DNA of 64,000 nt from positions 26,282 to 90,281 of the forward strand of contig NZ_LZKI01000197.1 in NCBI RefSeq assembly GCF_001672755.1, in the 5' to 3' direction. Below are positions 10,165 through 17,557 of the stretch, piece after piece. The notes beneath the pieces are model-generated. The model saw only the letters and a list, made by a program, of their open reading frames with translations. It did no database searches and had not been told where the DNA came from. The position numbers and the translations under genes were made by a program. Within the stretch, counting starts at the first letter, position 1; the number at the start of each line of letters is the position of its first letter. This DNA comes from Mycobacterium colombiense (GTDB lineage: Bacteria; Actinomycetota; Actinomycetes; Mycobacteriales; Mycobacteriaceae).

Positions 10165-11295
10165 CTATCCGCCGTATGCGGGACGCGGCATGCTGAAGGG
10201 GCGACGCCCGTTGCGCAGTACCGGGACACCGGCCCGGTCCGCGGTGCGCATCGCCGGCAGCGTCCCCAGGCCGCCCGATGGGTGCGGCGCGGAAGCCGGG
10301 ACCGCACGAAATATGTTGGCCGACAACGAGGGATGACCCTCGGTAGCGACGCCGGCCGGATTCGCGACCGTCCAGGTCTGCGGGACGGACAATTTTCCCA
10401 CCAGCGACGCCCGGCCGACACCGGCGAGCGCCGGACCTCGCACGGCCGGGATGTCCGGCAATATCGGAACAGCGCCGCCCGCGGCCTTGGCCGCCTGGAC
10501 GTCGGACAGGTCGAGCCCGTATCCCAATTGTCCCCACCCCAACAACGTGCGGGCCCCCGCCAAAAACGTCTGTCCCGGTGTGGAGACGACCGTATTGAAG
10601 TCGCTGACCGAACCGATGAGTGCCGACGAACCCGAGGCGGATGTCCCGGAAGGGTCCGCGGCGGAGGTGTTCGTGGGCAGCCCCGAGGCGACCGCGGCCC
10701 GGGCCTGCCCCGCGGACGCACTCGCGGCTCGGTTGACCGCGGCGGCCCGATCCGATTGGCCGTGCGCGGTTGTCGTTCGGGGCGGCTGCGTGAACGGCGT
10801 GAGGGTGGTTGCGGCCGACGACGATGCGGCGTAGCCGTACATGGCGGTGGCATCCTGGGCCCACATCTCCGAGTATGCGGTCTCGGTGGCCGCGATCGCC
10901 TGCGCGTTCTGCCCGAAGAAGTTGGTCGCAATCAGGGTGGAGAGCGCAAGCCGGTTGGCGGCGACCACGTGTGGCGGCACCGTCGCGGCGAACGCCGCTT
11001 CATAGGCGGCCGCCGCGGCCCGTGCTTGCGCGCCGGCCCGGGCGGCGTGGGCCGCCGTGGTGGTCGCCCACGACACATAAGGTTCGACAGCCACCGTCAT
11101 CGCCGTGCAAGCATCGCCGGACCACGCCTGGCCGCGCAGCTCCGACAGCGCGGCGCAATACCCGGCGGTGAAGGACTCCAGTTGCGCGGCAAGCTCGTCC
11201 CACGCCGATGCAGCCGCCGTCATCGGACCCGAACCCGGGCCGGAATACATTCTGGCCGAATTGATCTCGGGTGGCAGCGCCCCGAAATCAAGCAT
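10165..11295 (-). CDS. PPE family protein, PPE-SVP subgroup
   Basis: PPE protein of 376 residues, probably exported by a type VII (ESX-5-like) system and located at the cell surface. It begins MLDFGALPPEINSARM with the Pro-Pro-Glu motif, followed by the ~180-residue helical PPE domain. The ESX-interaction style WxG-like turn and the MWAQDATAMYGYAASS segment are present. The C-terminal part has LSVPQTW, the SVP hallmark, and ends PRPAYGG. AAGGA lies just upstream of the chosen ATG; a longer in-frame start (11349) would add 18 non-PPE residues. It is the second gene of a PPE-PPE pair, 72 bp after the other, and ends 20 bp from the PKS stop. No PE partner is adjacent. Confidence 0.9.
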   Translation of the reverse strand: MLDFGALPPEINSARMYSGPGSGPMTAAASAWDELAAQLESFTAGYCAALSELRGQAWSGDACTAMTVAVEPYVSWATTTAAHAARAGAQARAAAAAYEAAFAATVPPHVVAANRLALSTLIATNFFGQNAQAIAATETAYSEMWAQDATAMYGYAASSSAATTLTPFTQPPRTTTAHGQSDRAAAVNRAASASAGQARAAVASGLPTNTSAADPSGTSASGSSALIGSVSDFNTVVSTPGQTFLAGARTLLGWGQLGYGLDLSDVQAAKAAGGAVPILPDIPAVRGPALAGVGRASLVGKLSVPQTWTVANPAGVATEGHPSLSANIFRAVPASAPHPSGGLGTLPAMRTADRAGVPVLRNGRRPFSMPRPAYGG

Positions 11296-11367
11296 CGGCG
11301 ATCCTTTCTGAACGAGCACGCGCGGTCGCTGCAGGCGTGCCTGCAGCAAGGGGTGGAACCAGAGCGG

Positions 11368-12561
11368 CTACCCGCCGGCGGAAGGGCGCGGCATCTTGAA
11401 TTGACGCGGCGTTACGCGCAGCACGTTGTTGACCGAGGGCCGCGACAAGAGTCCCGACGTGGACCCCGCCGCCGCCGGTGCCCCGTTCCACATGGTGGTC
11501 GCCGGGCCCTCGTGCCACGACGGGCCCCCGTCGAGCTCGGCGTCCGACAACCAGTGCGCCTCGGCGACGCTGGTGACCGCCGGATTTGTCGCCGCCCAGC
11601 TTTGCGGGACGGACAACCGGCCTACCGTGGTCGCGCTGCCCGTGCTCGCCAGGGTCGGACCGGCTACGACTGCCGCGCCGGTCGAGGCCCCGGCCGCCGC
11701 GGCGGGGGCCGCGGCGGCTTTGGCGGCTTGGCCCGCCGCCTGAAGATTGGAGCGGAACAGCCCGGTGCCGAAGGTTCCCGCGGACGTGACCGTGCGGCTC
11801 ATGGCGTCGCCGAGGTTCACCGGTGCCGTCAGCGTGTTGAAATCGCTCACCGCGCCCAGCGCGGAGGACGACCCCGACGACGAGGACGAGCCCGAAGACC
11901 CTGCGGTGGACAGGGTTTGCAGCTGTTGCGGCACGGTCGACATCGTGCGGGACAGGACGGCGTGCGACTGTCCGGCCGCCGAGTCGCCGGCTGCGTGGGC
12001 CACCGCGGCGGTCTGGGTGGATTGCCCGTCGGCGGTCGTGGTCTGGGGCGGTTGGCCGAATTGCCTGAGCGTGGTCGCACCCGACGACGATGCGGCGTAG
12101 CCGTACATCGCGCCGGCATCTTGGGCCCACATCTCGGAGTAGGCGCCCTCGGTGGACCCGATCATCGCGGTGTTCTGCCCCAAGAGGTTGCTGGCGACCA
12201 GCTGCGTCAACAGGGTGCGGTTGGCCGTCACAATGGCGGGCGGCACGGTGGCGTCGAACGCCGTCTCATAGGCGGCCGCCGCGGCGCGGGCCTTCCCGGC
12301 GGCTTCCTCGGCCTGTGCCGCCGCGTTGGCCATCCATGCCACGTACGGAGCGGCCGCCGTGGCCATCGCGACGGACGCACCGCCAGACCAACTTTCGCCG
12401 TCCAGCCGGGCCAGCACAGCCACGTAGCCGCGCGAGGCCGTCTCGAGTCCGGTGGCCAATACGTCCCAGGCGGCCGCCGCGGCGATCAGTGGGCCCGAGC
12501 CCGGACCGGCGTACATTCTGGTCGAGTTGATTTCTGGGGGCAGCGCCCCGTAATCAAGCAT
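11368..12561 (-). CDS. PPE family protein, PPE-SVP subgroup
   Basis: PPE protein of 397 residues, starting MLDYGALPPEINSTRM with a full PPE domain and the MWAQDAGAMYGYAASS segment. The C-terminal region carries LSVPQSW, placing it in the SVP group, and a low-complexity Ala/Ser-rich linker (a serine run around residues 230-245). GGGAAGG lies just upstream of the ATG, which decides against the start seven codons earlier. It is co-directional with and similar to the next PPE gene, so the two probably arose by tandem duplication and are cotranscribed. No PE or esx gene accompanies them. Confidence 0.9.
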   Translation of the reverse strand: MLDYGALPPEINSTRMYAGPGSGPLIAAAAAWDVLATGLETASRGYVAVLARLDGESWSGGASVAMATAAAPYVAWMANAAAQAEEAAGKARAAAAAYETAFDATVPPAIVTANRTLLTQLVASNLLGQNTAMIGSTEGAYSEMWAQDAGAMYGYAASSSGATTLRQFGQPPQTTTADGQSTQTAAVAHAAGDSAAGQSHAVLSRTMSTVPQQLQTLSTAGSSGSSSSSGSSSALGAVSDFNTLTAPVNLGDAMSRTVTSAGTFGTGLFRSNLQAAGQAAKAAAAPAAAAGASTGAAVVAGPTLASTGSATTVGRLSVPQSWAATNPAVTSVAEAHWLSDAELDGGPSWHEGPATTMWNGAPAAAGSTSGLLSRPSVNNVLRVTPRQFKMPRPSAGG

Positions 12562-13423
12562 TCGCCTTCCCCTGCGTTGCATCGCCGGCCGCGCGTTTGC
12601 CGACTGGATTCAGACCTGGTCGGCGCAGCCGCCGGCGACGGTAGCTACGCGCAGTCATGACGAATCCCACCGTCATCGTGTCCCGCCGCCGGGGCGCCCG
12701 ATCGGGCGCGGCGGCAAAATTACTTCCGCCTGAGTCAAACCCACCGAAGGCCGCCGGACAACCCCGAACAGTGGATGTACAGAAGATTAACAGCTAACGC
12801 GACTGGCGCGCCCAAGTGGCATGCCCTGCTGAAGTGCGTTCGGGGCCGAGCTTTGTGATACCGGACGGCGATCCCGTTTGCTGTGGGCAAAGACCCGAAC
12901 CCGTGGCGCCGGGTACCCGGAACCCGATCGGGATGACTCCTCGAGGCGCGGGCTACGGTGCGGCGGTGACACCGCAGGCCGCAACGGAGGTGTCGACGCG
13001 TCGCCAAGTGCATCGTGGAGCCGCCCGGGCGGGGCGGGGTTTTCCGGCGTCAACGCGCCGATCGGCCAGCCTCGCCCAGGCGCGATTTCATTTGCTGGTG
13101 AACCCAAAGCCGGGCCCGGCGCGGGACAGCGAGGCGGGTCCGCCGTGCAGTGAGACAAACTCACCTAAGTTGGCCATCTTTACTTGTGGACTGGTTCTAA
13201 TCCGCATTGATTGATAAGCAATATGGTGAAGGTGTGTGGCCGGGTTCGACGCGGCGAGGCTGCCGCGCCGAAGCCGGGCGTCGGTGTCGCAGGCAAACAA
13301 ATCCTGCGGGGCGGGCGCGCCGTCCTGCCGGCCGCCGGTACGGCGACCGGTGATGTGGAGGATGGCAAGTGGCCGTTAGGGTTTCGTCGATGTCGGCTGA
13401 AACGTGCTGAACAGGAGCTGGCA
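12562..13423. other. 862-bp non-coding region between divergent PPE pair and cysC
   Basis: No supported gene. Short open frames here have no recognisable protein pattern or ribosome binding site. Two AT-rich stretches are candidate promoters: 12710-12800 for the PPE pair, and 13160-13235 for cysC, where TCTAAT (13197-13202) could be a -10 box. If that is used, cysC has a leader of about 220 nt. An in-frame extension of the cysC frame reaches 13211 but adds 71 residues unlike any APS kinase. Confidence 0.5.
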
Positions 13424-14092
13424 ATGTCGAACAACATCACCTGGCATGAACACCAGATAAGCCGCGCCGAACGCGAAAGACTCAACGGCCACAAGGGCTG
13501 CGTCATCTGGTTCACCGGCCTGAGCGGCAGCGGCAAGAGCACGGTGGCCAACGTCGTCGAGCAGAAGCTCTACGCGCGGGGAATCCGCAGCTACCTGCTG
13601 GACGGGGACAACGTCCGCTATGGACTCAATGCCGGCCCGGACCTTCTCGTCGAGCGGCACGGGCCCGAGTTCGCGAAGCGGTTCGGCCTGGGATTCTCCG
13701 CCCAGGATCGCGAGGAGAACATCCGCCGTATCGGCGCGGTCGCCAAGCTGTTCTGCGAGTCCGGCACCATCGCGCTGACGGCATTCATCAGCCCGTACGT
13801 GCGTGATCGCGACGCCATCCGGGCCACCCTGAACGACGGCGATTTCCAGGAGATCTTCATCGACACCCCGATCGAGATCTGCGAGAAGCGCGACCCCAAG
13901 GGCCTCTACAAGAAAGCCCGCGCCGGCGAGATCAAAGGATTCACCGGAATCGACGATCCCTACGAGGCGCCGGCACGACCCGAGCTGCGGCTCGAAGGCG
14001 GCATGAAGGACGTGGACACATTGGCCGGGGAAGTGATCGCCCATCTCGAGCAGGCGGGCGTCATCGCGACCACGGTCCGGCCAGACGCTTAG
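13424..14092 (+). CDS. cysC: Adenylylsulfate (APS) kinase CysC, with an internal insertion
   Basis: Cytosolic kinase of 222 residues that phosphorylates APS with ATP to PAPS, the sulfate donor for sulfotransferases and for reduction. Walker A is GLSGSGKS at residues 32-39; LDGDN (59-63), REENIRRIG, and the lid/substrate segment DPKGLYKKARAGEIKGFTGID are all canonical. Between LDGDN and the GLGFS motif there is about an 18-residue insertion (residues 70-87) that common CysC proteins lack. AGGAG at 13413-13417, 6 nt upstream, fixes the ATG. It is a free-standing CysC, whereas mycobacteria normally carry APS kinase fused in CysNC. It is followed by sat (74-bp gap), so the pair forms a complete sulfate-to-PAPS route. 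Confidence 0.93.
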   Translation: MSNNITWHEHQISRAERERLNGHKGCVIWFTGLSGSGKSTVANVVEQKLYARGIRSYLLDGDNVRYGLNAGPDLLVERHGPEFAKRFGLGFSAQDREENIRRIGAVAKLFCESGTIALTAFISPYVRDRDAIRATLNDGDFQEIFIDTPIEICEKRDPKGLYKKARAGEIKGFTGIDDPYEAPARPELRLEGGMKDVDTLAGEVIAHLEQAGVIATTVRPDA

Positions 14093-14166
14093 CGGACGGG
14101 TCCGGCAGCGACGGCGTCGGGAGCCGCCCACGGGCAACCGCTGATTACCGAAACGAGGTCACTTTC

Positions 14167-15426
14167 ATGAGCTACCAAGGCCATAACGGAAAGCCGATCG
14201 TGGAACGGGTGTCCACGGAGAATGCGGCCGCCCAGATCGAGGGGTTGCCGCGCATCCCGATCCCGAAAGCCACCGCGCACGAGGTGATCAGCCTGTCCTA
14301 CGGGTTCTTCACCCCGCTGACCGGGTTCATGGGCCGGCGCGAAGTGGATGGCACGCTGGACAACTTCCAGCTGCCAGACGGCACGCTGTGGAGCATCCCC
14401 ATCGTCTTCGATCTCTCCGCGGACGACGTCGAAAATTACGGGGTGAAGGAGGGCGAACGCGTCGTCCTCGAATATCTCGATGCCCCGATGGCGATCTTCG
14501 AGGTCTCCGAGATCTACGAATACGACCTGGAGCGGATGGCCGAAAAGACCTACGGCACCACTGATCCCCGACACCCAGGCGTCAAGAAGACGCTGGCATA
14601 CGCGGATCGGTTCATCGGCGGCGACATCACGCTCATCAACGAGCCGGTGTTCAACGAACCCTTCAAGCGCTTCTGGCTCACACCGCGCCAGCACAAGGAT
14701 GTGCTGGCCAAAAAGAACTGGACGCGCGCCGTCGCCCATCAAACCCGCAACGTGCCGCACACCGGCCACGAAGCCCTGATGAAGCAGGCGTGGCTGGCCG
14801 CGAATGAGGACCAGCCCGTCGACAACCTGAACACCGGTGTGCTGGTCAATGCCATCATCGGCCAGAAGCGCGTCGGTGACTACATCGACGAGGCAATCCT
14901 GTTGACGCAGAACGAGTTGCGAACCAGTGGGTATTTCCGCGAGGACGTCCACCTGGTGTCGTTCACGCTGTGGGACATGCGCTACGCCGGGCCCCGTGAG
15001 GCCATCTTCCACGCGATCCTGCGAACGAACCTCGGCTGTACGCATCACATGTTCGGGCGAGACCACGCCGGCGTGGGCGATTTCTACCACCCCTACGATT
15101 CCCAGAACATCCTCAAGGAACACCGCAGCGAGCTGGGCATCAAACCGGTGTTCCTGCGCGAGAACTGGTATTGCCCGGTGTGCCAGGAGGTCACCAACTC
15201 GGCCCTGTGCGGTCACGATGACCAGTCACAGAGCTTCAGCGGCAGCCTGATTCGAAGCATCCTGACCGACGAGGTCAAGCCGACTCAAAAGGTGATGCGG
15301 CACGAGGTCTTCGAAGTCGTGATGGACTGCGCCGCCAAGTACGGCCAGGGTTCGCCCTTCGTCACCGAGGAATATCTGAAAGACAGATTGCCGGTTTTTA
15401 CGCTGAACCAGTTGGAGAACTCATGA
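14167..15426 (+). CDS. sat: Single-subunit ATP sulfurylase (sulfate adenylyltransferase) Sat
   Basis: Enzyme of 419 residues that forms APS and pyrophosphate from sulfate and ATP. Active-site motifs: QTRNVPHTGH (192-201; usual form QxRNPxHxxH) and GRDHAG (297-302). A zinc site typical of the archaeal/dissimilatory-type homo-oligomeric Sat is visible: Cys336-x2-Cys339-x8-Cys348-x-His350. This is unrelated to the CysD/CysN GTP-dependent sulfurylase that mycobacteria use for assimilation. GAGGTC precedes the ATG. It overlaps the next gene by ATGA (15423-15426), so the two are translationally coupled. With cysC immediately upstream, the direction is probably PAPS synthesis rather than ATP formation. 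Confidence 0.94.
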   Translation: MSYQGHNGKPIVERVSTENAAAQIEGLPRIPIPKATAHEVISLSYGFFTPLTGFMGRREVDGTLDNFQLPDGTLWSIPIVFDLSADDVENYGVKEGERVVLEYLDAPMAIFEVSEIYEYDLERMAEKTYGTTDPRHPGVKKTLAYADRFIGGDITLINEPVFNEPFKRFWLTPRQHKDVLAKKNWTRAVAHQTRNVPHTGHEALMKQAWLAANEDQPVDNLNTGVLVNAIIGQKRVGDYIDEAILLTQNELRTSGYFREDVHLVSFTLWDMRYAGPREAIFHAILRTNLGCTHHMFGRDHAGVGDFYHPYDSQNILKEHRSELGIKPVFLRENWYCPVCQEVTNSALCGHDDQSQSFSGSLIRSILTDEVKPTQKVMRHEVFEVVMDCAAKYGQGSPFVTEEYLKDRLPVFTLNQLENS

Positions 15427-15752
15427 GCAACGGCGAGAAGCAGATCAAGGTCAACGTCTGGATCAACGAGGAACGGCTGGAAGCGCTGGCGAATGCCGGG
15501 ATGGCGGACCTTGCGATCGAGGCGTTCGCCGGCATGAAGCTACTCGAGATCTACACCACCGAAGACCAGAAAGACGCTCTGCTGCAGCGCTTTCCCGGGG
15601 CGAAGTATGACTCGGCCACCACCCGCTCGATCGAGCTGCTGCCCAAGCAGGCCAAGGACAGGCTGCTCGAACTGTCCATCAAGATGCACTCCACCGGACC
15701 CGACGTGGTAGGTCACTTCCTGGACGAAGCCCAGACGGCGAACAGCCAGTAG
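15423..15752 (+). CDS. Small conserved-looking protein of unknown function coupled to sat
   Basis: I do not recognise this 109-residue protein. It is soluble, charged, without signal peptide, membrane segment or cysteine cluster, and alternates predicted strand and helix (KVNVWINEERLEALANAG, then a Lys/Glu-rich middle, then LLELSIKMHSTGPDVVGHF). Its start overlaps the sat stop (ATGA), so a 1:1 coupled product is likely. Possible roles are a Sat or CysC accessory subunit or a scaffold passing APS between them; this is inference from position only. It ends 2 bp before the stop of the convergent FAAL gene. Confidence 0.75.
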   Translation: MSNGEKQIKVNVWINEERLEALANAGMADLAIEAFAGMKLLEIYTTEDQKDALLQRFPGAKYDSATTRSIELLPKQAKDRLLELSIKMHSTGPDVVGHFLDEAQTANSQ

Positions 15753-15754
15753 GG

Positions 15755-17491
15755 CTAAGCGTCCAGCCGGGTGAACTGCCTGCGCCGGTATCGCTCGACG
15801 CATGCGGCCCGCCGGATCTTGCCGCTGGTCGTGGTGGGAATCGATCCCGGTGCCACCAGCACCACATCGGCGACGTTGAGCCCGTGCGAGTTCGATATCG
15901 CCGCGGTGACGTCGTTCCTGACGGTGTCAAGGGTGCGCTTGGCGTCCTGGTCGGAACCGCCGCGCTTGTTCAATTCGATGATGGCGACCAGCTTTTCGGT
16001 CTCGTCCACGGGAACCGCGATCGCCGCGACGCGGCCGCCGGTGATCCGCTGCACCGTCGACTCGATGTCCTCGGGATAATGATTGCGCCCGTAGACGATC
16101 AGCAGATCTTTCATCCGGCCCACGATGAACATCTCGTCCTCGCAGACGAAGCCGAGGTCGCCGGTGCGCAGCCACGGGCCCTCGGGGGTGCCCGGCGATG
16201 GGTCGGCCAGGACGCCGCCGAAGGTGCGGCGGGTCTCCTCCGGCTTCCGCCAGTAGCCGTCGGCGACGTTGTCGCCGTTGACCCAGATCTCACCGACCGT
16301 CCCGGCCGGGCACTGTGTGCTGGTGTCCGGGTGGACGATCCGCACCGTCGGCGACGTCGGCGTGCCGTAACTCAGCAGCGGTGAACCGGTCTCTGCCGAG
16401 CACCGCTGCGCGTTGCCCTCCGACAGCTGCTCCGGTTCGAAGTGGACGACGTGCGGGGCGCCGCCCTGGGCGCGGCTGGCCACATAGACGGTGGCTTCGG
16501 CCAACCCGTAGGAGGGCTGCATCATGTGTTCGCGAAAGTTGTACGGCGCGAAACGTTTACAGAACCTGTCCAGCGTGGCGGGATGAATCCGTTCGGCGCC
16601 GCTGACGATGCTGATCACGTTGCCCAGGTCGACTCCGGTCAGGTCGTCCTCGGTGGTCTTGCGGACCGCGAGCTCGAAGGCGAAGTTCGGCGCGGCGGAG
16701 AAGACCGGATTGATCTGGGACATCGCGTGGATCCAGCGCGCCGGGCGCTGCAGGAACGCGATCGGGCTCGTCACATCGCCCAGGTAGCCGCCGAGGATCG
16801 GTGCGATGACGCCCTGCACTAACCCCATGTCGTGGTAGAAGGGCAGCCACGACACGCAGACGGTGTCGGGCGGGGCGACCCCGTCGAAGTCGGGAAAGTA
16901 CGCGGCCATCAGCTGCTGGAAGTTCACGTGCAGGTTGCGGTGCGAAACCATGACGCCGGCCGGAAGGCGCGTGGAGCCCGACGTGTACTGCAGGTAGGCG
17001 ATGCTCGGGGCGTCGCTGATCCGGATGCTCGACGAGTTCGGCTGGTCCAGGTCCAGCGCGTCGACGGCGATGACCGCGGGGGCGGTTGACTCCGGGCGGT
17101 GCAGATAGTCGTTGACGGTCGCGGAGGCCGCGGAGGTGGTGAGGACGACGGTGGGTGTGGTGTCCGCCAGGACGGTGGCGACGCGCTCGTCGTGCGAGCC
17201 CGGCTGCGGAACCGCGAGCGGGACCGCGATCAGCCCGGCCTGGATCGCGCCCAGGAACGCCACGATGTAGGCGAGGCCCTGGGGGGCGAGGATGACGGCG
17301 CGGTCCCCGGTGGCGCCATGCCGCTTGACCTCGTGCGCCACGTTGAGAGTTCGCCGGTACAGCTGCGCCCACGTCACGGTCTCGGTGACGCCGGCCCAGT
17401 CCTGCTCGTAATCGGTATAGCGGAACGCCACATCGTCGGGTTGCAGACCGGCGCGTTCCCGCAGCAGCGAGACAACCGACGAACCTTGCAT
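15755..17491 (-). CDS. fadD21: Fatty-acyl-AMP ligase (FAAL), FadD21-like
   Basis: ANL-superfamily enzyme of 578 residues, the same length as Rv1185c FadD21. It should activate a fatty acid as acyl-AMP and load it onto the PKS rather than make acyl-CoA. The FAAL signature YTSGSTRLPAGVMVSH is present, with SWLPFYHDMGL, a SYGLAEATVYV A5-type motif, WLRTGDLGF and the C-terminal GKIRR. A TACCCT -10 box (17499-17504 on the reverse strand) lies 7 nt before the ATG, so the message is probably leaderless. In M. tuberculosis the gene serves polyacyltrehalose synthesis with pks3/4; here the two are separated by PPE and sulfate-activation genes. Confidence 0.9.
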   Translation of the reverse strand: MQGSSVVSLLRERAGLQPDDVAFRYTDYEQDWAGVTETVTWAQLYRRTLNVAHEVKRHGATGDRAVILAPQGLAYIVAFLGAIQAGLIAVPLAVPQPGSHDERVATVLADTTPTVVLTTSAASATVNDYLHRPESTAPAVIAVDALDLDQPNSSSIRISDAPSIAYLQYTSGSTRLPAGVMVSHRNLHVNFQQLMAAYFPDFDGVAPPDTVCVSWLPFYHDMGLVQGVIAPILGGYLGDVTSPIAFLQRPARWIHAMSQINPVFSAAPNFAFELAVRKTTEDDLTGVDLGNVISIVSGAERIHPATLDRFCKRFAPYNFREHMMQPSYGLAEATVYVASRAQGGAPHVVHFEPEQLSEGNAQRCSAETGSPLLSYGTPTSPTVRIVHPDTSTQCPAGTVGEIWVNGDNVADGYWRKPEETRRTFGGVLADPSPGTPEGPWLRTGDLGFVCEDEMFIVGRMKDLLIVYGRNHYPEDIESTVQRITGGRVAAIAVPVDETEKLVAIIELNKRGGSDQDAKRTLDTVRNDVTAAISNSHGLNVADVVLVAPGSIPTTTSGKIRRAACVERYRRRQFTRLDA

Positions 17492-17498
17492 GCGGGCT

Positions 17499-17504
17499 AG
17501 GGTA
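17499..17504 (-). promoter_or_regulatory. Leaderless-type -10 box for fadD21-like gene
   Basis: Reverse-strand TACCCT fits the mycobacterial TANNNT -10 consensus and lies 7 nt from the ATG at 17491, so transcription would start at or beside the start codon. No Shine-Dalgarno sequence is present. Confidence 0.5.
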
Positions 17505-17557
17505 CCGCTTGTGGATTTTCGCGCACGCCGGCCGCCGTATGCGGGAAGGCGAGCGGG

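Noticed and set aside
10282..12660. 792-residue open frame on the plus strand
   Set aside because: Antisense to both PPE genes, whose protein signatures are unmistakable; the translation is Arg/Gly-rich without a recognisable fold.
12787..13164. 125-residue open frame in the PPE-cysC gap
   Set aside because: Pro/Ser/Arg-rich, no ribosome binding site, no family pattern, and other frames overlap it equally well.
13211..13423. N-terminal extension of CysC
   Set aside because: The added 71 residues do not resemble APS kinases, and the ATG at 13424 has a strong AGGAG.
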